Assembly (NCBI GenBank): GCA_964639205.1 | Contig: CAZXCG010000011.1 | Coordinates: 1 to 44,679 of the forward strand | Length of the DNA: 44,679 bases | Direction of reading: 5' to 3' | Origin: CAZXCG01 sp964639205 | GTDB lineage: Bacteria; Bacillota; Clostridia; Oscillospirales; Acutalibacteraceae | Shown here: positions 25,988 through 32,906 of the stretch, piece by piece | How the letters are laid out: every line of letters begins with the position of its first letter | How positions within the stretch are numbered: the first letter of the stretch is position 1 | Notes under the pieces: generated by a model | Databases searched by the model: none | What the model was told of the DNA's origin: nothing | Seen by the model: only the letters and a program-made list of their open reading frames with translations | Translations under genes and position numbers: made by a program

Positions 25988-26755
25988 ATGAAAATGATTG
26001 TACTTACCGCAAAGAGTCTTGTATCGCTCTTTTTGTGCATGCTTATCGGGGTGCTGGCGTTGACGGTCGGATTTTCGGGTGTTTCGGGAGCTATCGGCGC
26101 AGCAAGCACAGAGAGGAAAGTTCCTATTTACTGCGTTGACCGCGGAGAGGAAAAGGTTGCGGCAATTTCCTTTGACGCGGCATGGGGAGATGAACAGACG
26201 CCCGTCCTCCTTGATATTTTAGAGAAATACAATGTCAAGGCTACGTTTTTCCTTGTGGGGATGTGGGTGGACAATTACCCGGATTCGGTGAAGCTTATTG
26301 CCTCAAAGGGTCACGAGATAGGCAATCACAGCAACACCCATCCTCATATGACGCAGCTTTCCGCAGAGCAAATGACGGAGGAAATTTCCGAATGCAATGA
26401 AAAAATAAAGGCTATAACCGGAAAGGACGTCACCTTGTTCCGCGCGCCGTACGGCGATTATAACAACGCGGTGGTTGAAAGCGTAAACGCGCTTAATATG
26501 TATTGTATTCAGTGGGATGTGGATTCTTTGGACTGGAAGGACCCTGCTCCTCAAGAAATGGTTGAGCGCATAAACTCCAAAATTTCCGGCGGATCTATAA
26601 TTCTTATGCACAACGGCGCGGCCAACACGCCCGAAGCGCTGCCGTTAATCCTTGACGCAATTCTTAAGCAGGGGTACAAGATAGTGCCTGTTTCCGAAAT
26701 TCTGCTCAGCGGCAACTATACTACAAATTATGAGGGAAGAATGATCGCTCTGTAA
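25988..26755 (+). CDS. Polysaccharide deacetylase, PdaB-like
   Basis: A NodB-fold deacetylase of the kind linked to spore envelope maintenance. The 255-residue protein has an N-terminal membrane or signal segment (about 9-38) and a deacetylase domain with SFDAAWGDEQ (motif 1), HSNTHPH (metal-binding motif 2), RAPYGDYN (motif 3), WDVDSLDW and LMHN (motifs 4 and 5). The AAWGDEQ form of motif 1 and the FFLVGMWVDNYP stretch are those of sporulation PdaB proteins. GGGGTGA precedes the ATG at 25988. It is flanked by terminators, so it is probably monocistronic. Confidence 0.9.
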   Translation: MKMIVLTAKSLVSLFLCMLIGVLALTVGFSGVSGAIGAASTERKVPIYCVDRGEEKVAAISFDAAWGDEQTPVLLDILEKYNVKATFFLVGMWVDNYPDSVKLIASKGHEIGNHSNTHPHMTQLSAEQMTEEISECNEKIKAITGKDVTLFRAPYGDYNNAVVESVNALNMYCIQWDVDSLDWKDPAPQEMVERINSKISGGSIILMHNGAANTPEALPLILDAILKQGYKIVPVSEILLSGNYTTNYEGRMIAL

Positions 26756-26837
26756 TTTCTGCGCGTCGCCCTGTTGCTGCCGATGAAAAGCCAATTTTCA
26801 CCGGAATCTTTGCCGCAGGCGGAAGCAAACCCGCGCA

Positions 26838-26885
26838 AAAACCGTGCAAGGCGCTTTAACGGCGACCTGCACGGCTTTTTGTTTT
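26838..26885. terminator. Bidirectional terminator between the deacetylase and HAD genes
   Basis: CCGTGCA (26842-26848) pairs with TGCACGG (26868-26874), preceded by an A run and followed by CTTTTTGTTTTG. It serves the convergent genes on either side. Confidence 0.8.
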
Positions 26886-26952
26886 GTTATTTGTTTTTTT
26901 CTTCCGAATACCGACCCGGTCTATAATGGCGGGGCAAAGCCCCTTATTGAAT

Positions 26953-27804
26953 CTATGTGCGGTTAGCGTCTTTAAGCTGGTTTTTATTTTCATCGAACAG
27001 CCTTTGTGAGATAACGGTTTTGCGTATAATGTTTTTTACGGTAAGCTCAAGTCCGCTTTTTTCTCTGTAATCGGCAGGGTAAATGTAGTCCACACGATTT
27101 TTCAGGAGCAGATCCTCGACCTTGTCGTTTTTTTTGTCGTAAACAGCTATTGCGGTTCCGCCGTAGGCTTTCATCATCTTCATACACGGAACGTCGGAAA
27201 GTCCGTCGCCTATATAAATCATATTTACAAAGGGAATCCTTTTGCTTTCGTCCGGAGTGGATTTGTTAAGATCTAAATCGTTGGAAACATCGAGCACACC
27301 CTTATTGATGCGGTAGACAAACTGAGTTTTGTTTGTGTAATTTACCGCCGTAACAGGCCAAACCGCGCTTCCGCTGTCGTCATATAAAAATTCGCAGGCA
27401 AAAATTTCCTTGAACTCCTTCGCAATTGAGGTGCCTTCGATTATCTCCTTTAGTCCGGAGGAAATAACATAGTGCTCTGTTTGCGCTCCCAGTGTTTCGG
27501 AAAATTTGTTTATGCGCGAAAACCAGGTCTTTACGCCCTTGTAAAATTGAACTCCTCCGCCGTTTTTTCTCAGTATTTCTCTGCGAAGCGGCAGATTCTT
27601 TTCGGCTGATTTTTTGACCATAACAAACATGTAAGCCAGCACGCTGTCCATATGCGCGCTTTTGCTTAAATCGTTTGCTTCCTGCCAAAATTCGCGGCTT
27701 TCCATACCTATGCTGGGTATAAAGGAAAATTCCTGCATATCTTTTGTACAAAGCGTTCTGTCAAAATCGTACATCAGCGCAATTTTTACCGCGTCTTTAT
27801 CCAT
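26953..27804 (-). CDS. HAD-superfamily phosphatase (phosphoserine phosphatase-like)
   Basis: The 283-residue cytoplasmic protein has HAD motif I YDFDRTLC, motif II VISSGL, and motif III/IV GDGLSDVPCM, typical of the SerB-like branch with a helical cap between. It lacks a membrane segment. It begins 18 bp after the stop of the cyclophilin lipoprotein gene and shares its transcript. Substrate not known. Confidence 0.88.
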   Translation of the reverse strand: MDKDAVKIALMYDFDRTLCTKDMQEFSFIPSIGMESREFWQEANDLSKSAHMDSVLAYMFVMVKKSAEKNLPLRREILRKNGGGVQFYKGVKTWFSRINKFSETLGAQTEHYVISSGLKEIIEGTSIAKEFKEIFACEFLYDDSGSAVWPVTAVNYTNKTQFVYRINKGVLDVSNDLDLNKSTPDESKRIPFVNMIYIGDGLSDVPCMKMMKAYGGTAIAVYDKKNDKVEDLLLKNRVDYIYPADYREKSGLELTVKNIIRKTVISQRLFDENKNQLKDANRT

Positions 27805-27822
27805 AACTCTGCTCCGGATTTA

Positions 27823-28851
27823 TCAATATGTTGTAATTTCTATTGAGGTAATCGTTATTTCCTCAACAGGACAGTCGTTTTCGTCTGTTTCTACGGCTGC
27901 AATGCTGTCAACAACATCCATACCCTCGATTACCTGAGCAAATACGGTGTGACCTCTGTCAAACACGTTGAACAGCCCGTCAAGGTGCGGGTTACCGCCG
28001 TATTCCTCGTAAAGCGCTTTGACCTCGTCGCTCATAAAGTCGGGGTTAAAGCAGGCGGAGCCGTAGTAAGCGGCAAAGGCGACAAAGGAGTCTGTGTCAT
28101 AGTAGGTGCAGATACCCTCGTACATATATTCCCAGCTTGCCTCGAGATCTTCCCAGGAGGCAAGAGCCTCGGGCGGGGTCTGGTTTATAAAGAATTGGCT
28201 GCTGTTTGTGTCGCGCCCGTTGTTTGCCATCGATACGGCGCCGCGGATATTAAACAGCTTGTCGCAGAATTCATCGTAGAGTATTTCGTTGTTGTAGGTT
28301 ATGCCGCCGGTGCCGTCGCCGTTGGTAATGTCCCCCGTCTGAATCATAAAGTCGTCTATAACTCTGTGGAAAGGAACGCCGTCGTACTGACCGCTTTGAG
28401 CAAGCTGAACAAAGTTTTCAACAGTGTTTGGAGCATTTTCGCGGAAAAGGCGCAGAGTAATATCACCCATTGTTGTGTGAATTACGGCAATTTCGTCGCC
28501 TTTTTCGGGCTCGTCAAGCTGGTAGCCTACTTCGTGCTCGGCGTCATGCTTTATATCCTTTGGGTATTCCTCCATAAGAGCGTCGATATCNNNNNNNNNN
28601 NNNNNNNNNNNNNNNNNNNNNNNNNNNNNNNNNNNNNNNNNNNNNNNNNNNNNNNNNNNNNNNNNNNNNNNNNNNNNNNNNNNNNNNNNNGTTGAATCGG
28701 TTGTTGAATCGGTCGTTGAATCGGACTCGGAGACCTCGGATGTATTCTCTGTTGAATCGGACTGCTCACCGTCGTCCGAGCAGCCCGCCATAACAGCGGC
28801 GCAGCCGGCAAGAACGGCGCATACAAGCAAAAGCGACAGTAGTTTTTTCAT
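27823..28851 (-). CDS. Lipoprotein peptidyl-prolyl cis-trans isomerase (cyclophilin type)
   Basis: Signal peptide with lipobox LAGC (Cys17) and a second possible site at VMAGC (Cys24); a Ser/Thr/Asp/Glu-rich linker containing STTDS repeats, interrupted by the 100-N gap; and a cyclophilin domain with TTMGDITLRLF, PFHRVIDDFMIQTGD, SQFFIN and VFAQVIEGMDVVD. Cyclophilins speed proline isomerisation, here on the outer membrane face. A long insertion (about 45 residues rich in Tyr, Glu and Ala) lies between the SQFFIN part and the FNVFDRGHTVF part. The frame is continuous across the gap. The HAD gene follows in the same operon. Confidence 0.92.
   Translation of the reverse strand: MKKLLSLLLVCAVLAGCAAVMAGCSDDGEQSDSTENTSEVSESDSTTDSTTDSXXXXXXXXXXXXXXXXXXXXXXXXXXXXXXXXXXDIDALMEEYPKDIKHDAEHEVGYQLDEPEKGDEIAVIHTTMGDITLRLFRENAPNTVENFVQLAQSGQYDGVPFHRVIDDFMIQTGDITNGDGTGGITYNNEILYDEFCDKLFNIRGAVSMANNGRDTNSSQFFINQTPPEALASWEDLEASWEYMYEGICTYYDTDSFVAFAAYYGSACFNPDFMSDEVKALYEEYGGNPHLDGLFNVFDRGHTVFAQVIEGMDVVDSIAAVETDENDCPVEEITITSIEITTY
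28591..28690. other. Scaffold gap (100 N) in the cyclophilin linker
   Basis: Exactly 100 N directly beside the tandem DNA repeat GTTGAATCGG (28691 onward), which codes on the minus strand for repeated Asp-Ser-Thr-Thr. As with the other gaps, a low-complexity repeat borders the break. Confidence 0.97.
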
Positions 28852-28895
28852 AGAAGCTGATTATCCTTTCAGTGTAATTAATATTTCCGAAAATT

Positions 28896-28924
28896 ATTCT
28901 AATACAAAACATAGAAATTTGCAA
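28896..28924 (-). promoter_or_regulatory. Predicted promoter of the cyclophilin-HAD operon
   Basis: On the minus strand TTGCAA (28919-28924) is followed after 17 bp by TAGAAT (28896-28901). It lies 45 bp before the cyclophilin start and is divergent from the LRR operon promoter. Confidence 0.7.
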
Positions 28925-28993
28925 GCATATTCACAAGAAATTCATTTCGCCCATTTGAGAAGCTTAAATTTTTTCAGCCGGGAAATAAATCTA

Positions 28994-29022
28994 TTGATTA
29001 TTTCGGATTTGTGCAGTATAAT
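28994..29022 (+). promoter_or_regulatory. Predicted promoter of the LRR-dockerin/HprK/PqqD/ABC operon
   Basis: TTGATT (28994-28999), 17-bp spacer, perfect TATAAT (29017-29022). The leader of about 87 nt can form AAACCG (29056-29061) with CGGTTT (29081-29086), or alternatively TTTCTG (29084-29089) with CAGAAA (29094-29099); the two overlap, but no T run follows. No other promoter or terminator is visible until 34588. Confidence 0.75.
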
Positions 29023-29115
29023 AGAAAACAAATAAGGGTCGGGATTTTCTGTAAAAAACCGTTTTAGGAAGCTTTAAACGCGGTTTCTGCGGACAGAAAT
29101 CGGCACGGAGGTTAT

Positions 29116-30003
29116 ATGGGAAGAAAAACGCTTGCGCTTTGTATATGTGCTTTGTTAATTTTGAGCACGCTTTTCTGCGCGTATGCCGAAACATATATTA
29201 TAGTTCAGGATTTTAAGGTTTCAAAAAACAGCGACGGTTCTTTGTCGCTTGCGGGCTATGAGGGTACAAATACGCGCGTTGAGGTTCCGTCTGAGCTTTA
29301 CGGATATTCTGTCGCCTCGGTAGCCTCGCGGGCATTTGCGGAAAATACTTTCATAAAAAGCATGGTACTCCCGGACGGGCTGACAGACGTCGGTAACGGA
29401 GCGTTCTCCGACGCGCAGGCGCTTACAGAGATAAAATTGGGAAAAAACACGGAGGTTCTCGGCAGCAATGCGTTTTATAACTGCCAAAAGCTTAAAACGG
29501 TAGATTTAGGCAGCTCCGTAACCGAAATTCAGGGGTATACCTTTAATCGCTGCGGCGCGCTTTTAAAAATAGAGCTTCCCGAGAGCGTTGCAAAAATCGG
29601 AGATTACGCGTTTTATAAATGCACCTCTTTGGAATATATACTCATTCCGGCATCGGTAAAGGAAATTTCCGACAACGCTTTTAACGACTGCAACCGACTG
29701 ACAATTTACGGAGAAACCGGTTCCTACGCGCAGAAATATGCGCAGGCACACTCAATCCCCTTTGCTTCCGCTTCGGGCGAAACCGTGACCGACCCTCCGG
29801 CGGCAAATGAAGAAACGCGCGGCGATGTTGACGGAAACGGAAAAATAACCTCTGACGACGCCCGCCTGCTGCAAATGTTCTGCGCCGCTCTTATAGGCAG
29901 GGATTATATAGAATATGCTTACTCCGACGCTAACGCCGACGGAGCGGTAACAATAAAAGACGCCACCTCAGTTCAAAAATACGTAAAATACGGTAAATTC
30001 TGA
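29116..30003 (+). CDS. Secreted leucine-rich-repeat (BspA-like) protein with C-terminal dockerin, copy 1
   Basis: The 295-residue protein has a signal peptide (1-24, AYA/E), the shared N-terminus AETYII, then about six BspA/LRR_5-type repeats (about 45-205; units such as AFYNCQKLKTVDL and AFYKCTSLEYILI), a short linker and a C-terminal type I dockerin (about 233-295) with two calcium loops, DVDGNGKITSDD and DANADGAVTIKD. Dockerins plug proteins into cohesin scaffolds; no cohesin is in the window. CGGAGG precedes the ATG. It is the first gene of the operon and 35 bp ahead of a paralogue. Confidence 0.92.
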   Translation: MGRKTLALCICALLILSTLFCAYAETYIIVQDFKVSKNSDGSLSLAGYEGTNTRVEVPSELYGYSVASVASRAFAENTFIKSMVLPDGLTDVGNGAFSDAQALTEIKLGKNTEVLGSNAFYNCQKLKTVDLGSSVTEIQGYTFNRCGALLKIELPESVAKIGDYAFYKCTSLEYILIPASVKEISDNAFNDCNRLTIYGETGSYAQKYAQAHSIPFASASGETVTDPPAANEETRGDVDGNGKITSDDARLLQMFCAALIGRDYIEYAYSDANADGAVTIKDATSVQKYVKYGKF

Positions 30004-30038
30004 CAGACTTTCTGACAGACTAATAAGGAGAATTAATT

Positions 30039-30902
30039 ATGAAAAAGCTCATTAAACCCGCGGTTCTGTTCTTATCTGCCCTGATTTTGATTTTAAGCGC
30101 GACAGTGTGCATGTCTGCCGAAACCTATATTATTTTTGACGGACTCAAGTGGGTTTCAAAAAGCGAAGGTCTCGAGCTTGCGGGCGTCAGCGATGAAAGC
30201 CTGACGAGCATTACGGTACCTGCCTCGCTTTACGGCACAAAGGTTACAAGCATTGCGCAAAACGCCTTCCTCAACAATACCGATATTACGTCCATAGAGC
30301 TGCCGAACGGACTTCAAAAAATCGGCGCCAACGCTTTTTCGGGCTGCACTTCTCTGGAAAAGATCACAATTCCTCAAAGCGTCCAAACAGTCGGAAGCGG
30401 AGCGTTTTATAATTGCAACAAGCTCAGCGAGGTTATAATAGAGGCTGATTTGACCGAAATAGCTTCATATACCTTTAACCGGTGTTCTTCTCTGGAAACC
30501 ATAGAGCTTCCGGAGTCTGTCCGGAGTATAGGCGACTATGCCTTTTACTACTGCACCTCGCTGAAAAGAGCTGTGATTCCCTGTGCAAGCGTCACCATAG
30601 GCAAGGAAGCTTTCGATTCTTTCTTTTCGCTAACTTTGGTCGGGGTTGCGGGCTCGGATACACAGCGCTACGCCGAGGAGTACGAGATGCCGTTTGAGGC
30701 CTTGGAGCAGCCGCTGCTCGCCGGTGATGTGAACTCAGACGGTTATGTAAACGGCGAGGACGTTACGCTGCTTATAAAATACGCGGTAAAGCTTGTTGAC
30801 GAAACGGAGCTTAATCTTACAGTCGCGGATATAAACGGGGACTCATATGTAGACGTAAGGGACGCAACGGTAATTCAAAAGCAAATAGCCGGATTGGTAT
30901 AA
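30039..30902 (+). CDS. Secreted leucine-rich-repeat protein with C-terminal dockerin, copy 2
   Basis: A 287-residue paralogue of the preceding gene with the same plan: signal peptide (about 1-27), AETYIIFD, LRR_5 repeats (AFSGCTSLEKITI, AFYNCNKLSEVII, AFYYCTSLKRAVI), and a C-terminal dockerin with loops DVNSDGYVNGED and DINGDSYVDVRD. AAGGAG lies before the ATG. Its stop overlaps the next start (TAATG), so a secreted structural protein is translationally coupled to a cytoplasmic kinase-like gene. Confidence 0.92.
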   Translation: MKKLIKPAVLFLSALILILSATVCMSAETYIIFDGLKWVSKSEGLELAGVSDESLTSITVPASLYGTKVTSIAQNAFLNNTDITSIELPNGLQKIGANAFSGCTSLEKITIPQSVQTVGSGAFYNCNKLSEVIIEADLTEIASYTFNRCSSLETIELPESVRSIGDYAFYYCTSLKRAVIPCASVTIGKEAFDSFFSLTLVGVAGSDTQRYAEEYEMPFEALEQPLLAGDVNSDGYVNGEDVTLLIKYAVKLVDETELNLTVADINGDSYVDVRDATVIQKQIAGLV

Positions 30903-31624
30903 TGCTGTACGAAATAGCGCAGACTCTTATTGAAATAACTCCCGAATACGATCTTTCAAAAAAAATACTCGCCTCTTATGCCTGCGGGGAAAGTGCGGCC
31001 GCACCCGATTTCTGTATTAAGCTCAATAAATCGGAGCTTGACCGCCTGTGCGGCACAAATCCGCACCTTACTCCGGCTGAGGTTGAACAGATTTGTCTTG
31101 CCGAATGCTTCAGCCGTGAAATGCTGCGCTTCGGAGGGGTTTTTCTCCACGCTTCGGCTCTATCGTTCAGGGGGAGGGCTTATCTGTTTTCCGCACCGTC
31201 GCAGACGGGCAAATCAACACATACCGGGCTTTGGCAAAAGGTTTTCGGCAGCAATGAGGTTAAAATTATAAACGACGACCGCCCGATTATCAAAGCAGGC
31301 GCAGATATTCCTGCGGTCTTCGGCACGCCGTTTTCGGGCGGGTCGGGCAAAGAAATAAATGTAAGCGTTCCTTTGGGCGCGGTGTTTTTTCTGCGCAGAG
31401 GGCGGGAAAATTCAGTCCGAAAGCTCAAAGCAGATGAGATTACGCCGCTGTTTTTAAACAATACCGTAAATTTTGTGAGCAAAGCTTATATGAGCGCTCT
31501 GCTCGAAAATATAGAAACGTTAATCAAAAAAACAAGCTTTTATGAGCTAACCTGCACCGAAGACGTGAGAGCGGTCTTGTGCGCATACAATGTAATAAAA
31601 ACGGAGAATAAAAATGAAAATTAA
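30902..31624 (+). CDS. HPr-kinase/PEPCK-like P-loop protein
   Basis: The 240-residue protein resembles the HprK-like kinases found beside PqqD proteins. It has HASALSFRG, Walker A SAPSQTGKSTH, the acidic IINDDRPII corresponding to the Walker B/catalytic Asp region of HprK, then VFGTPFSGG and LGAVFFLRR, which are conserved in this subgroup. It has no HPr-binding N-terminal domain of a true HprK and no DNA-binding domain. A kinase acting on a peptide or small molecule is the simplest inference; the substrate is unknown. It overlaps the LRR gene by 1 nt and the PqqD gene by 11 nt. Confidence 0.8.
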   Translation: MLYEIAQTLIEITPEYDLSKKILASYACGESAAAPDFCIKLNKSELDRLCGTNPHLTPAEVEQICLAECFSREMLRFGGVFLHASALSFRGRAYLFSAPSQTGKSTHTGLWQKVFGSNEVKIINDDRPIIKAGADIPAVFGTPFSGGSGKEINVSVPLGAVFFLRRGRENSVRKLKADEITPLFLNNTVNFVSKAYMSALLENIETLIKKTSFYELTCTEDVRAVLCAYNVIKTENKNEN

Positions 31625-31877
31625 AGATGGCTTTATGCTCAGGCAGGTTGCCGGGAGCTATATTGTTGTTTCTTACGGCAAGCGCGCCGTTGATTTCAAT
31701 GGGATGATAACCCTGAACGGCACGGGCGCGTTCCTTTGGAATAAGCTTGAAAAGGGAGCAACAAAAGAGGAACTGATCGCCGCATTGCTTGACGCTTATG
31801 AAACGGATGAGAAGACGGCGCGGCGTGATATAGAGATGTTCGTACAAAAATTAGAGGACGCGCAAATTGCAGAATAA
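31614..31877 (+). CDS. PqqD-family (RiPP recognition element-like) protein
   Basis: The 87-residue protein fits PqqD: an N-terminal beta-hairpin region with SYIVVSYG, then FNGMITLNGTGAFLWNKL and a helical end with TKEELIAALLDAYE and AARRDIEMFVQKL-like heptads. PqqD-like proteins bind leader peptides of ribosomal peptides and present them to modifying enzymes. Genes on both sides overlap it by 11 nt, so the three products are probably made in fixed ratio. Confidence 0.88.
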   Translation: MKIKDGFMLRQVAGSYIVVSYGKRAVDFNGMITLNGTGAFLWNKLEKGATKEELIAALLDAYETDEKTARRDIEMFVQKLEDAQIAE

Positions 31878-32310
31878 AAGCGTAGAAATCAATCAGCTTA
31901 TACCTGTTATTCGGGAAGCCGTCCAAAGCGGCTCGGAAATTACAATGACGCCGCGAGGCTTGAGTATGCTTCCTTTTTTGGGAGAAAAAGATACGGTAAC
32001 GCTTAAAAGTCCGCCGGAAAGACTGAACAAATACGATGTTGCTCTTTATTTCCGCTCAAGCGTCAACGCCTATGTTTTGCACAGAGCCGTAGGCTTTAGG
32101 GACGGAAGCTATGTTTTTTGCGGAGATAATCAGGGATATAAGGAATTCGGCGTAAAAAAAGAGGACATTGTCGCCGTTTTGTCATCGGCAAAGCGCGGCG
32201 GGCAGGAATTTGCGGGGGGTCTCGGATACCGAGTTTACTGCCGTACTCTGTTTATCCGCCGCTTCCTAATAAGAACAAAGCTTCGGCTGAAGCGGATGGT
32301 TAAATTATGA
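31867..32310 (+). CDS. S24/S26-family peptidase-like protein
   Basis: The 147-residue protein has the signal-peptidase-like order TPRGLSMLPF (Ser33), YVLHRAV (His72) and CGDNQG (Asp87). The Lys of standard SPase I is replaced by His at the usual place, as in SipW/ER-type enzymes. There is no N-terminal membrane anchor; the C-terminus is strongly basic and amphipathic and could touch the membrane. The start is TTG at 31867 with GAGG 9 nt upstream; the next ATG would leave only a few residues before the active-site Ser. A leader-cleaving role is inferred from context only. Confidence 0.82.
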   Translation: MQNKSVEINQLIPVIREAVQSGSEITMTPRGLSMLPFLGEKDTVTLKSPPERLNKYDVALYFRSSVNAYVLHRAVGFRDGSYVFCGDNQGYKEFGVKKEDIVAVLSSAKRGGQEFAGGLGYRVYCRTLFIRRFLIRTKLRLKRMVKL

Positions 32311-32906
32311 TAAAAAATGTTATTTTTGATTTCGGCGGAGTTATAGGCGATTTTAATGAAAAATACATTTTGAGCGGATTTTTTGATACCGACGGAGACA
32401 TAGACGACGTATCGTCTGCAATTTTTGAAAATTGGGAGCTTTTGGATCGCGGTGCGGTTGCATACGGCGATTATATTGACAGCGTGCTTGAAAAAATATC
32501 GCCGCGCCTGCAAAATCGGACAAGAAGCTTTTTTGCCGACTGGTACAAGCGCCTGCCTTATGTTGAAGGCATCGAAAGGACGATAGAAGAGCTCAAGAAA
32601 AGCGGCCGCCGCCTTTACCTGCTTTCAAACGCGCCGTCGTATCTTTCGGAGCACAGAGATTATTTTGCGGTATTTAAACAATTTGACGGACTTATTTTTT
32701 CCGGCGACGTAAAGCTCTTAAAGCCGGACAAAAGGATATATGAGCTTTTGCTTTCGGAGTTTTCGTTAAACCCTCGGGAGTGCGTGTTTGCCGACGACCG
32801 CCCGGAAAATATTGAAGCGGCGCGGCTCTGCAAAATTGACGGATACCTTTTTCGCGGTGACGCGGAGGATTTTTTGAAATATGTAAAAAAGGGCTGTAGG
32901 TTTTGA
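32307..32906 (+). CDS. HAD-superfamily hydrolase (class IA, YihX-like)
   Basis: The 199-residue protein has motif I FDFGGVIGDF, where the second Asp of DxD is replaced by Gly as in the YihX-like branch, motif II LLSNAPS, the Lys of LLKPDKRIYE and acidic motif FADDRPENIEAA. It overlaps its neighbours by 4 nt on both sides, which places a phosphatase in the same unit as the HprK-like kinase. Substrate unknown. Confidence 0.88.
   Translation: MIKNVIFDFGGVIGDFNEKYILSGFFDTDGDIDDVSSAIFENWELLDRGAVAYGDYIDSVLEKISPRLQNRTRSFFADWYKRLPYVEGIERTIEELKKSGRRLYLLSNAPSYLSEHRDYFAVFKQFDGLIFSGDVKLLKPDKRIYELLLSEFSLNPRECVFADDRPENIEAARLCKIDGYLFRGDAEDFLKYVKKGCRF

Noticed and set aside
27949..28695. Plus-strand open frame opposite the cyclophilin gene
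   Set aside because: The cyclophilin motifs on the minus strand are unmistakable; the plus frame runs into the N gap and shows no family features.
30001..30021. Direct repeat TGACAGACT at the end of the first LRR gene
   Set aside because: Two 9-bp copies spanning the stop codon; most likely a chance slip duplication without a clear role.
30902..31624. True HPr kinase/phosphorylase (hprK)
   Set aside because: The N-terminal domain of HprK is missing, and the flanking PqqD-like gene and the VFGTP-LGAVFFLRR pattern fit the HprK-like kinase group instead.
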